Source of the DNA: JANYGA01 sp043743145
GTDB lineage: Bacteria; Vulcanimicrobiota; Vulcanimicrobiia; Vulcanimicrobiales; Vulcanimicrobiaceae
Direction of reading: 5' to 3'
Assembly: GCA_043743145.1 (NCBI GenBank)
Contig: JAYTXC010000185.1
Location: forward strand, 1 to 17,094
DNA: 17,094 nucleotides
A model generated the notes under the pieces. The model made no database searches, was not told the origin of the DNA, and worked only from the letters and a program-made list of their open reading frames with translations. Made by a program: the position numbers and the translations under genes. Shown here in pieces: positions 1 to 7,210 of this stretch (the first letter of the stretch is position 1; each line of letters starts with the position of its first letter).

Positions 1-1
1 G

Positions 2-565
2 CGAGATCCCGATCTGGTTTGGAGCTGGTACAACGAACGCCGCGCGGTCCACCTCGCAGCGGAACCCAACGCGGGACATCGCGCCCTTGCCGCACTCGAA
101 GCGCGCTCGCGAGACTTCACGATCGCAACGCAAAACGTCGATTCGCTGCACCATCGCGCGGGCTCGCGTAACGTTCTGGAACTTCATGGAAGTTTGCGAT
201 CCGTACGCTGCGACACGTGCGGCGAGCGACGCCCCTTCGACCGTCCGCTCGGGTCCGCCGCGGTCGCGCATGCGTGTGCGGGCTCCATGCGTCCCGATAT
301 CGTGTGGTTCGGAGAAGCTCTGCCACCGAAGATTTGGGATCGGGCGGTCGCGGCGGCGGCGCGCGCCGATGTGGTGTTGGTTATCGGAACCTCGGGTATG
401 GTCAACCCGGCGGCAGCACTCGCAACGCGCGTCCCGCGCGACGACGCGTTTATCGTCGAAGTCAATGTGGAGCCGACGCTGATCACGCCATACGCCGACG
501 TGCACCTCTGCGGTACTGCCGGAGAGCTTTTGCCCCATCTTCTCGAATCTGCCGTGCGCTCGTGA
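2..565 (+). CDS. Sirtuin-family NAD-dependent protein deacylase, C-terminal part (5' truncated by window)
   Basis: The gene runs in from the left edge in frame 2 and stops at TGA 563-565. Visible sirtuin marks, in order: a WYNERR segment (codons from 26) carrying the Tyr-x-x-Arg pair that in E. coli CobB and human SIRT5 reads the acidic acyl group of succinyl- or malonyl-lysine; ATQNVDSLHHRAGS with the NVD NAD-binding and ribose contacts; LHGS with the catalytic His; a zinc-ribbon start CDTC; RPDIVWFGEALPP; GTSG; and EVNVEPT. By family knowledge this is a class III sirtuin that removes acyl groups from lysines and consumes NAD+. The N-terminal Gly-rich NAD motif lies outside the window. Oddity: the zinc ribbon shows only three of four cysteines; Ala sits where the third is expected, with a His next to it. 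The stop overlaps the next gene's GTG start (GTGA), so the two are probably coupled. Confidence 0.9.
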   Translation, partial: RDPDLVWSWYNERRAVHLAAEPNAGHRALAALEARSRDFTIATQNVDSLHHRAGSRNVLELHGSLRSVRCDTCGERRPFDRPLGSAAVAHACAGSMRPDIVWFGEALPPKIWDRAVAAAARADVVLVIGTSGMVNPAAALATRVPRDDAFIVEVNVEPTLITPYADVHLCGTAGELLPHLLESAVRS

Positions 566-966
566 CGAACGACGATCTGGATTTCGTGCACGCACGCATC
601 GACGACTATCAGGCCTACGATCACGAGCGCGAGCGAAGCGATAGCGATATGCGTGTTCGAGCGTACGTTGGAGCACGGCTCAGCGCGGCTCGCGAACGTT
701 TGGGTGCGACGCTCGATGAAGCGACGACAAAAACGCTCGACGACGTGCTGATGCGCTGCATGTTTTCCGATCAGGTCTTCGTACGTAAATTCGAGCACGC
801 ACGGCTCGACGCCCCGATGGCGGCAGCACTCGTGCGCTCGGATCGCACGCTCATCGAATTCGGAGACGCGGCTACGGCGGCAACCGCGGCGACCTTCCAC
901 GATCTCCTCGTCGAAATCGATAAGCAGTTCAAGTACCGCCGAGCACCCGAACCGCTCGCCGGTTAA
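562..966 (+). CDS. Hypothetical protein, 134 aa
   Basis: I do not recognise this family. The frame opens at GTG 562, inside the GTGA that ends the sirtuin gene, and closes at TAA 964-966. The protein is soluble, charged and probably mostly helical: residues around 10-50 are rich in Asp, Arg and Glu, followed by stretches such as LDEATTKTLDDVL and FHDLLVEIDKQFKY. There is no signal peptide, membrane segment or metal motif. Third positions are G/C-rich as in the neighbours and the 4-nt overlap supports a real, translationally coupled gene. The open frame extends further upstream, but that part only shadows the sirtuin in another frame, so GTG 562 is preferred. Its stop shares the TTAA palindrome with the stop of the convergent symporter gene. 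Confidence 0.65.
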   Translation: MTNDDLDFVHARIDDYQAYDHERERSDSDMRVRAYVGARLSAARERLGATLDEATTKTLDDVLMRCMFSDQVFVRKFEHARLDAPMAAALVRSDRTLIEFGDAATAATAATFHDLLVEIDKQFKYRRAPEPLAG

Positions 967-978
967 CCGGGCCCGGTT
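959..978. other. Two overlapping palindromes at the convergent stop codons
   Basis: CCGGTTAACCGG (959-970) is a perfect 12-bp palindrome centred on TTAA, which provides TAA to both converging genes. AACCGGGCCCGGTT (965-978) is a perfect 14-bp palindrome overlapping it. The shared AACCGG block can pair with CCGGTT on either side. It could act as a compact bidirectional terminator or pause element, but there is no T-run on either strand, so that role is inference. Confidence 0.4.
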
Positions 979-2774
979 GCCGCAATCGTTGCGGCGGCGC
1001 GTATCGCCCGTTCGGCTCGGGTCACGTTATACGCGATGAGCGCGCCGCATGCAGCGGCGAGTGCGAGATAGCCGAAGCCCGCGGAGAGATCGCCGAGGAC
1101 GATCTTCCCGATGCCGAAGAGCGCGCCATAAACGAGGCCACATCCCGCGACCCAATCGATCGCGTTGATGCCCAGCGGCTCCGCACCGGGCGCGGGACGT
1201 GCGAGCGCGGCGATGCGTTTCCATCCGAACGCGCTCGGGCGCACGCGTTCGTAAAACCGCAAGAGCGTCGCATCGGATTCGGCGGGCATGAGATAGGTGA
1301 CGACGATCCAGACGAGGGTCGTGATCGGGACGGTGACGAGTAAAACTTCGGCGTTGGCGTTGGCATCGGTAAAGATTTGAAATATTAGCAAGGAGTTCGA
1401 GATGACGGCTGAAGCGACGAGCGCCGCGATCTCACTCCACGCACTCACGCGCCACCAGTACCAGCGGAGAATCATGACGAGCCCTACGCCCGCGGTGAGA
1501 TTGTAGAGATAGACGTACGCGCCGCTGACGGAGTTGTTGCTTTGCGCACCGGCGATTGCGAGTACCATCACGATGAGGGTCGCGACTCGTGAGACGATCA
1601 CGTAGTGTCTTTCGCTCGCATTGGGCTTCATGAAGCGGCGATAGATATCGTTCGTGAGATACGATGCGCCGAGATTGAGGTGCGTGCCCATCGTCGACAT
1701 GTATGCCGAGAGAAATCCCGCGATCATAAGGCCGCGGAGCCACGCGGGAAGATGATCGATCATCACCCGTATGTAGTTGAGTTCGAGATCGACTTTGCCG
1801 TCGGCGCCGACGGTGCCATTTGGGTAGAGCACGAGTGCGGCGAGCGCGACGAGGATCCACGGCCACGGCCGCAGCGCGTAATGGGCGACGTTGAAAAAGA
1901 GCGTTGCGAGGAGCGAATCGTTCTCGCTTTTCGCGCTGAAAATACGCTGTGCGATATAACCGCCGCCGCCGGGTTCGGCGCCGGGATACGATGAGGCCCA
2001 CCATTGCACGCCGATGTACGTCACGAACGTCAGCATCGGTAACCACGCTTCGTTCGAGGTTGGAAAGAAGGCGAGAATCGATCCGCTCGATGTCGTGATC
2101 TTGTGCGCGGCGTCGATGACCGCAAGCTTGGTTTCGAGCGCGCCGATGCCACCGACGGCGGCGACCGCAGAAACGGCAAGCACGATCGCCATCGACATCT
2201 TTACGACGAATTGCAAAAGATCGGTGACGAGCACGCCCCAGAGGCCGCCGATCGTCACGTAGACGCCCGTGAACACGAGACACACCGCGAGCGCTTCATT
2301 CTTGTCAACGTGCAGCGTGAGTTCGAGGACCTTGGCCATCGCGAGATTGACCCAGCCCATGACGATCGTGTTGACGATAACGCCTTGGAAGATCGCGCGC
2401 ACGAAGCGGAGGGTGGCCGCAGCTTTTCCACTATAGCGAAGCTCGATGAACTCGACATCGGTGAGCACGCCCGCGCGTCGCCACAGCTTCGCGAAAAAGA
2501 AGACGGTGAGGATCCCCGACATCACGGAACTCCACCACACCCAATTCCCCGCGATACCGTGTTGGCTGACGAAGCCCGTGACGGCAAGTGGCGTATCGAC
2601 GGCAAAGGTCGTCGCGACCATCGAAACGCCCGCGAGCCACCACGGCACGCTCCGACCGCTCAAGAAAAACTCGCCGAGACTTTTGCCGCCCCGACGAGCG
2701 AATGAGAGTCCGATGCCGAGATTGATTGCGAAGAACGCAAAAATCACGGCGTAGTCGGCAACCGAAAGCGTCAT
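963..2774 (-). CDS. Sodium:solute symporter (SSS family), about 603 aa
   Basis: This is an integral membrane Na+/solute cotransporter with about 13-14 hydrophobic segments. Family marks near the N-terminus include the first helix (about residues 7-26) and an FFLSGRSVPWWLAGVSM stretch (about 36-52) followed by ATTFAVDTPLAV, the usual start of the SSS core. Length is normal for the family. The start is ATG at 2772-2774; the frame stays open further upstream, but those codons give an Arg-rich, non-hydrophobic extension. The substrate cannot be read from the sequence. Its position divergent to a beta-hexosaminidase gene and near an amino-sugar kinase and epimerase suggests uptake of an amino sugar or a related product; that is inference. 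The stop (TAA on the minus strand, 963-965) overlaps the stop of the convergent upstream gene. Confidence 0.9.
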   Translation of the reverse strand: MTLSVADYAVIFAFFAINLGIGLSFARRGGKSLGEFFLSGRSVPWWLAGVSMVATTFAVDTPLAVTGFVSQHGIAGNWVWWSSVMSGILTVFFFAKLWRRAGVLTDVEFIELRYSGKAAATLRFVRAIFQGVIVNTIVMGWVNLAMAKVLELTLHVDKNEALAVCLVFTGVYVTIGGLWGVLVTDLLQFVVKMSMAIVLAVSAVAAVGGIGALETKLAVIDAAHKITTSSGSILAFFPTSNEAWLPMLTFVTYIGVQWWASSYPGAEPGGGGYIAQRIFSAKSENDSLLATLFFNVAHYALRPWPWILVALAALVLYPNGTVGADGKVDLELNYIRVMIDHLPAWLRGLMIAGFLSAYMSTMGTHLNLGASYLTNDIYRRFMKPNASERHYVIVSRVATLIVMVLAIAGAQSNNSVSGAYVYLYNLTAGVGLVMILRWYWWRVSAWSEIAALVASAVISNSLLIFQIFTDANANAEVLLVTVPITTLVWIVVTYLMPAESDATLLRFYERVRPSAFGWKRIAALARPAPGAEPLGINAIDWVAGCGLVYGALFGIGKIVLGDLSAGFGYLALAAACGALIAYNVTRAERAIRAAATIAATGPG

Positions 2775-2976
2775 CGGGACCGCTTCGGCATGCCGACCAT
2801 CATACCGTTCGCCAAAGCGAACACGACACGACGGTCTCGGACTTCCGAATCGACCCAAAGTGTGATCGCCGTCGTGCTCCGTTGCGGCAAGGAGTCGGTG
2901 CTGGTGTGCTGAACGTCACCGCGTGTAAGGGCGCCGTTCGGAAAAAACGGTGAGCGAACTACCGGCAGGTCGATGC

Positions 2977-2992
2977 AGTGAGTGAGTGAGTG
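2977..2992. repeat. Tetranucleotide repeat (AGTG)x4
   Basis: Four uninterrupted AGTG units lie upstream of the hexosaminidase gene and immediately before the long hairpin. The tract is non-coding, so a change in copy number would alter promoter or leader spacing rather than a reading frame. Four copies is few for a classical phase-variable repeat. Confidence 0.6.
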
Positions 2993-2993
2993 A

Positions 2994-3032
2994 ACGAAAG
3001 CGCCTCCGTCGAATCGACGGGGGCGCTTTCGT
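2994..3032 (+). promoter_or_regulatory. Long hairpin abutting the hexosaminidase start
   Basis: The arms 2994-3011 and 3015-3032 pair over 18 bp with one T:G wobble (3005 with 3021) and a three-base AAT loop. The arm core GAAAGCGCC / GGCGCTTTC resembles intrinsic terminator stems, but neither strand has a following T-run. The right arm ends next to GTG 3033 and 21 nt before GTG 3054, the two candidate starts of the GH20 gene. It could hide a ribosome site, attenuate the leader, or block antisense transcripts leaving the GH20 gene. The structure is seen directly; the function is inference. Confidence 0.55.
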
Positions 3033-3053
3033 GTGGCTGCGAACGGCGCGTCG

Positions 3054-5162
3054 GTGAACGCTCGCATCTCTCGCTCGCTCCGTGTGCTCGTGGTAGCCGT
3101 CTTCGGCGTCGCGAGCGCATCCGCGGCCACGGCGAACGCCGGCGCTGGCGCGACCGATCCGGGTCCAAGCGCTCTGCATCTCATTCCGCGCCCGCAAGTG
3201 CTCCGCGTCAGCGGAGCGTGCTCGAGCGCCACGCCGGAATCCGTGCTCGCTGCGCTTTCGGCCTCGGGCGAGCCGGGCGGAGTTGCGATCGTCCGCGAGC
3301 GTTGGTCGGCGCTCGGCATCGTGGCGCGTCGCGGCAATGCACGCGTGGCAGAACGCCGACTTCCGGCATCGGCTCGCACACGCGTGGGTTCGTACGATCT
3401 CGTTGTCGACGCGCGCGGCGTGACGTTGTCATCGGACACGGGCGACGGCCTCTTCGATGCGTATGCGACGCTGGCGCAACTTCCGATCCGCGACGGTGCG
3501 CGTTTTCGCTTACCGTGCGTCACGATCGCCGATGCGCCGGCGCTCCGATGGCGCATCCTCTCCGACGATGTCTCGCGGGGTCCGCTGCCAACGATGCGCT
3601 ATTTCGAAGAGCGCATTCGCACGATCGCGAGCTTCAAATACAACGGGTATTCGCCGTATATGGAGCACGTTTTCGTCGATCCCACGCACCCACTCCCCGC
3701 GCCGCTCGATGGTCTCACGCCGGACGAACTGCGTCGACTCGCCGCATACGCGCAGCGCTTTCACGTCGCGCTGATTCCCGAGCAGCAAACCTTCGCGCAC
3801 ATGCACGAGACGCTCAAAGTCGAACGCTACGCTGACCTCGCGGAGTTACCGCACGGCTATCTGCTCTCGCCTGCCGATCCGCGCGCGCAGGCGTACGCGC
3901 GCGATCTCATCGCAAGCGAACTCGGCGTCGTGCCGCACCCGCCGTTCTTTCATATCGGTTCCGACGAGCCATCGGATTTGGGCCGCGGACGCACGAAAGC
4001 GCAGGTCGCGAGCGTCGGTGATGGCCCCGTGTACGCACAACACGTCGTCGACACGGCGAATTTCGTCATCGCGCGTGGCGGTGGTCGCCCGATGATTTGG
4101 GACGACGCGCTCGCAAAACATCCCGAATTATTCGGTACCGTACCGAAGTCACTCGTCTTCATCAACTGGCATTACGGATCCGATCCGACGTATCAACCGT
4201 ATATCGATCGGATCGCGCGCGGCGGCTTCGATCAGATGGTGGCGCCGGGTGCGCTCAACTGGAACGAAATCTATCCCGATCTCGATGCTGCCCTCGGCAA
4301 TATCGATCGCTTCGTGACCGAAGGAAAGCGCTCGCACGTGCTCGGCCTTTTCCAGACGGTCTGGCACGACGATGGCGAAACGCTCTTCGAAGCGACGTGG
4401 GTGCCCGTCGTCTACGCGGGAGCGAGTGCGTGGGAAGCGCCGTCGGTCGATCGCGCGCGGTTCACGACGGATTTCGCGCACGTGTTTTTCGGGAGCGAGG
4501 ATCCGCGCTACGCGAGCGACATCGACGCGCTCGCCCGCGCGCGCACGATGCTCCGCAACCACAACCCGCGCGAATACGGCGACTATCTGTTCTGGGCCGA
4601 CCCCTTCGAAGCCGATCTTGCCAAGCCCGCGACGCTCATACCCGCCGGGCTCGCGGCACCATCGGGCACCGTTGCGGGGGATGCGGATCTCGCGGCAATG
4701 TCGCAGATTCGGCTCGCAGCGGAAGAAGCGATGGCGCATCTCCGGCTCGCTTCGCCACCGCCGCTGCATCGCAACGCCGCAGCCGTCATTGCGCTTGCGG
4801 CACGACGCTACGATCTTTTGGGGCGCGACGCACAGATCGCACGCGAGGCGCGAGCGTACTACGACGATGCGCGCGCGAACGCCGATGGCAAGCACGACGG
4901 CTACGTTTATCGTGGGCTCTTCATCGCGAAGTATTTGCTGTGGGAACAACGCGACGCGATGCTCGCCCTCGAGCCACTCGTGAAAGAGGCGTGGGAATAT
5001 GAGAACCGCGCGAGCCATGAAGCGAGCGTGCTCGAACGCTATCATCTCGCGGCACAGCGCGCGATCGCACGGGCCGATCGCATCAGCGATACCGTGTACC
5101 GCGATTACGTCGCGACGAAAACGCTCCCGACATTCGACGATGCGCTCGGGTTGCCGCGATGA
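3054..5162 (+). CDS. Secreted GH20-type beta-N-acetylhexosaminidase, about 702 aa
   Basis: Predicted to hydrolyse terminal N-acetylglucosamine or N-acetylgalactosamine from chitooligosaccharides, peptidoglycan fragments or glycoconjugates outside the cytoplasm. The N-terminus has Arg residues, then LRVLVVAVFGVASASA, a signal peptide ending around residue 25-30. A GH20b-like domain begins with LHLIPRPQVL (about 41-50). The TIM barrel follows from about residue 155, with FHIGSDEP placing the catalytic Asp304-Glu305 pair used in substrate-assisted catalysis (codons 3963-3968). The usual H-x-G-G-D-E is H-I-G-S-D-E here. A helical C-terminal region of about 200 residues has no name I can give. The start is uncertain: GTG 3054 gives the most typical signal peptide, GTG 3033 would add seven residues. 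The stop overlaps the next start (ATGA, 5159-5162), implying coupling to the transporter gene. Confidence 0.85.
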   Translation: MNARISRSLRVLVVAVFGVASASAATANAGAGATDPGPSALHLIPRPQVLRVSGACSSATPESVLAALSASGEPGGVAIVRERWSALGIVARRGNARVAERRLPASARTRVGSYDLVVDARGVTLSSDTGDGLFDAYATLAQLPIRDGARFRLPCVTIADAPALRWRILSDDVSRGPLPTMRYFEERIRTIASFKYNGYSPYMEHVFVDPTHPLPAPLDGLTPDELRRLAAYAQRFHVALIPEQQTFAHMHETLKVERYADLAELPHGYLLSPADPRAQAYARDLIASELGVVPHPPFFHIGSDEPSDLGRGRTKAQVASVGDGPVYAQHVVDTANFVIARGGGRPMIWDDALAKHPELFGTVPKSLVFINWHYGSDPTYQPYIDRIARGGFDQMVAPGALNWNEIYPDLDAALGNIDRFVTEGKRSHVLGLFQTVWHDDGETLFEATWVPVVYAGASAWEAPSVDRARFTTDFAHVFFGSEDPRYASDIDALARARTMLRNHNPREYGDYLFWADPFEADLAKPATLIPAGLAAPSGTVAGDADLAAMSQIRLAAEEAMAHLRLASPPPLHRNAAAVIALAARRYDLLGRDAQIAREARAYYDDARANADGKHDGYVYRGLFIAKYLLWEQRDAMLALEPLVKEAWEYENRASHEASVLERYHLAAQRAIARADRISDTVYRDYVATKTLPTFDDALGLPR

Positions 5163-7210
5163 TGGCAATGATCGCGACGCCAGCGCTCGCCGGCCTCGCG
5201 ATGGTCGGGATCTTTATCGCAGCGGCCGCGCTCATGATCGCGCGCGTCTTGCCCGCGCTCCTCGCCGTGCCGCTGATGGCGCTCGGCATCGCGCTCGTCG
5301 GGGGCGCGGGTGCCGCGGGGCTCTCGACGGTCGTCGTCACGGGCACGAGTAGTCTCGCAGTCGTCATCGTGACCGTTATTTTCGGTGCGTTGCTTTCGCG
5401 TGTGACGCTATCGACGGGAATCGCGGAGACGATCGTGACGTACGCGGCAGAGTTCGGCGGCGATCGACCGGCAGTGCTCGCACTCGCGCTATGCGCGGCG
5501 GTCGCCGTGCTCTTCACGTCGCTCACGGGACTCGGCGCGATCATCATGGTGGGTTCGATCGTGCTGCCGATCATGATGACGATCGGCGTGCCACGCAAGA
5601 CGGCAGCGACGCTCTTCATGCTCGCCTTCGCACTCGGCTTTATCTTCAACATCGCGCAGTGGACGTTTTACACGAAGACGTTTGGCATCGAACGTGTGCA
5701 GATGCAGCCGTACGCGATCGCCCTCGCCGCAATCGATCTCCTCGCGCTCGTCGTCTTCGCGATCGTACGGTTTCGTAGTACGCGTGGATATGCGACGTGG
5801 GCGCTCGCACCGGACGAACCGCTCGCGCGCAAACGCGCACCGCTCTATGCGTGCATCACGCCGATTCTGCCGATCGTGCTCTTCTTCGCCTTCCACACGG
5901 ACGCGATCGTCGCGTTCGCGATCGCGTCACTTTTCGGAGCGCTCGCAACGACGCCACGTCGCGTCGTGCAAACGCTCGTCGCCGCGGCGATTCGCGGCGT
6001 GGAAGATGTTGCGCCAGCGATCGTGCTCTTTATGGGAATCGGGATGCTGCGCACGGCAACCGCATTACCGGAGGTAAAGGCTGCGCTCGAACCGCTCGTC
6101 TTCGCAATCGCACCGCATTCGTGGCTCGGCTACGTCGTACTCTTCGGTTTGCTCTCACCGCTCGCGCTCTATCGCGGACCGCTCAATCTTTTCGGCGTTG
6201 GCATCGCGGTGTATACGGTGCTCGCGGGGCTCGGGGTGCTCCCCGCCGTTACGCTCGTCGCGGCCGTGATGGCGGTCGTGCAAGTGCAGAACGTGTGCGA
6301 TCCGACGAACACGCAAAACGTCTGGGTCGCGAATTTCACGGGCGTGCGTGTCGATGAGATCACGAAGATGACGCTGCCCTATCAGGTCGCCGTCGCGACC
6401 GTTGCGGTCGTCGTCGTTGCGATCTTCGGTCGGTCGCTCCTTGGCGTGCAGCCGTTTGCGATCGCCGCGCCCGCGCACGCGGGCGAGCTCGTCCGTGGCG
6501 CGCCGCCGGGACTCTTCGCGCCCGAGAGCGCGCGCCGAACGATCGCGATCGTTGCGGCAAACGACGATTCGCGCGCGGCACGCGATGAGATCGCGCGCGA
6601 GGTCGCGCGCGGCTGGCGAGGCTTTGCGGCGGTCGATGCGGCAACCGATCCCGGTGCGAGCGACTGCTCGGCGAAAACGTACGTGGCGTTCGCGCGCGTT
6701 ATCGTCACGACGGTCGATATCGGGCTCGAACTCAGCGACTGCGCGGGGTGGCCCGTCGGCCAGTGGTACGTGCCGCGCGGTGCGAGCGATCGCGCCTCCG
6801 CGCTCGCCGCACTCTTTCGCATGCGCACCTGGACGTTCGAATCGCCCGCGCTTGCGGCGTCGCTCTTCGATCGCGGCCTCGCCTACGATGTAATGCGCGG
6901 CAAGCCGACCTATTTTTATACGCTCTTCAAAACGACCGATGGACAAATGCGTGCGTTCGTGCGACCCGGTGGGCCCGCATACGCGGCGGGCTTGCGTACG
7001 AACGATATCGTCGTGAAGCTCGATCAAAAATTTTGGTGGGAATACGGCACGTTCCAAACGCAAAAACGCGCCTACGACGGGTTGCCGCACGTCTTTGGCA
7101 TCGCGCGCGGCACCGTGCCCAATGTCGAGACCGTCACGCAAACGATCGCGCTCGGCGAGCCGTTCGCTCCGGCTTCGCAAGTGGTGAGTTACGAGCTCCA
7201 ATGGCAGTGA
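5159..7210 (+). CDS. Polytopic transporter (ion-transporter-like) with C-terminal PDZ-like domain, 683 aa
   Basis: Residues about 8-428 form a polytopic carrier of roughly 11-12 hydrophobic segments. The style (FTSLTGLGAIIMVGSIVLP around 119-137, GPLNLFGVGIAVYT around 340-353, and NVCDPTNTQNVW around 378-389) recalls organic-anion carriers of the ion transporter superfamily (CitMHS/GntP-like); I cannot fix the family. After the last helix comes about 250 residues of soluble sequence. One part (about 457-560) I do not recognise; it has Cys503 and Cys528, which could form a disulfide if exported. The other (about 582-668) is PDZ-like, with VRPGGPAYAAGLRTNDIVV at 601-619, the usual glycine-rich loop and following strand. 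Ordinary carriers end near residue 430, so the tail is an unusual fusion. It starts within the GH20 stop (ATGA) and overlaps the next gene by 10 nt. Substrate unknown; the context suggests a sugar acid, cyclic amide or peptide product. Confidence 0.75.
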   Translation: MMAMIATPALAGLAMVGIFIAAAALMIARVLPALLAVPLMALGIALVGGAGAAGLSTVVVTGTSSLAVVIVTVIFGALLSRVTLSTGIAETIVTYAAEFGGDRPAVLALALCAAVAVLFTSLTGLGAIIMVGSIVLPIMMTIGVPRKTAATLFMLAFALGFIFNIAQWTFYTKTFGIERVQMQPYAIALAAIDLLALVVFAIVRFRSTRGYATWALAPDEPLARKRAPLYACITPILPIVLFFAFHTDAIVAFAIASLFGALATTPRRVVQTLVAAAIRGVEDVAPAIVLFMGIGMLRTATALPEVKAALEPLVFAIAPHSWLGYVVLFGLLSPLALYRGPLNLFGVGIAVYTVLAGLGVLPAVTLVAAVMAVVQVQNVCDPTNTQNVWVANFTGVRVDEITKMTLPYQVAVATVAVVVVAIFGRSLLGVQPFAIAAPAHAGELVRGAPPGLFAPESARRTIAIVAANDDSRAARDEIAREVARGWRGFAAVDAATDPGASDCSAKTYVAFARVIVTTVDIGLELSDCAGWPVGQWYVPRGASDRASALAALFRMRTWTFESPALAASLFDRGLAYDVMRGKPTYFYTLFKTTDGQMRAFVRPGGPAYAAGLRTNDIVVKLDQKFWWEYGTFQTQKRAYDGLPHVFGIARGTVPNVETVTQTIALGEPFAPASQVVSYELQWQ

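Larger units (their letters stand above)
2775..3053. promoter_or_regulatory. Divergent intergenic region between symporter and hexosaminidase genes
   Basis: At 279 nt this is the largest gap in the window. It must carry promoters for both divergent genes. I see no convincing -35/-10 pair by eye on either strand. It contains a short inverted pair CCGTT (2934-2938) / AACGG (2946-2950) around an A-rich loop, a four-copy AGTG repeat (2977-2992) and a long hairpin (2994-3032) directly before the hexosaminidase start region. Confidence 0.5.

Noticed and set aside
217..561. Upstream extension of the 134-aa unknown gene
   Set aside because: This part overlaps the sirtuin in another frame and is Arg-rich; the coupled GTG at 562 is the better start.
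2775..2857. N-terminal extension of the symporter to an upstream in-frame start
   Set aside because: It would add 28 mostly polar and Arg-rich residues before a normal SSS N-terminus.
2726..2953. 75-residue plus-strand open frame in the divergent intergenic region
   Set aside because: It overlaps the symporter start, is very basic and has no ribosome site or recognisable motif. The hairpin at 2994-3032 was considered as its terminator but lacks a T-run.
2994..3032. Intrinsic terminator
   Set aside because: The stem fits, but neither strand has a U-tract and no gene ends just before it; kept as a leader or regulatory hairpin instead.
4149..5168. 339-residue open frame on the minus strand
   Set aside because: Antisense to the GH20 gene; Arg-rich mirror of the real coding frame without family motifs.
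6155..7201. 348-residue open frame on the minus strand
   Set aside because: Antisense to the transporter/PDZ gene; composition dominated by Arg, Asp and Glu with no domain signal.
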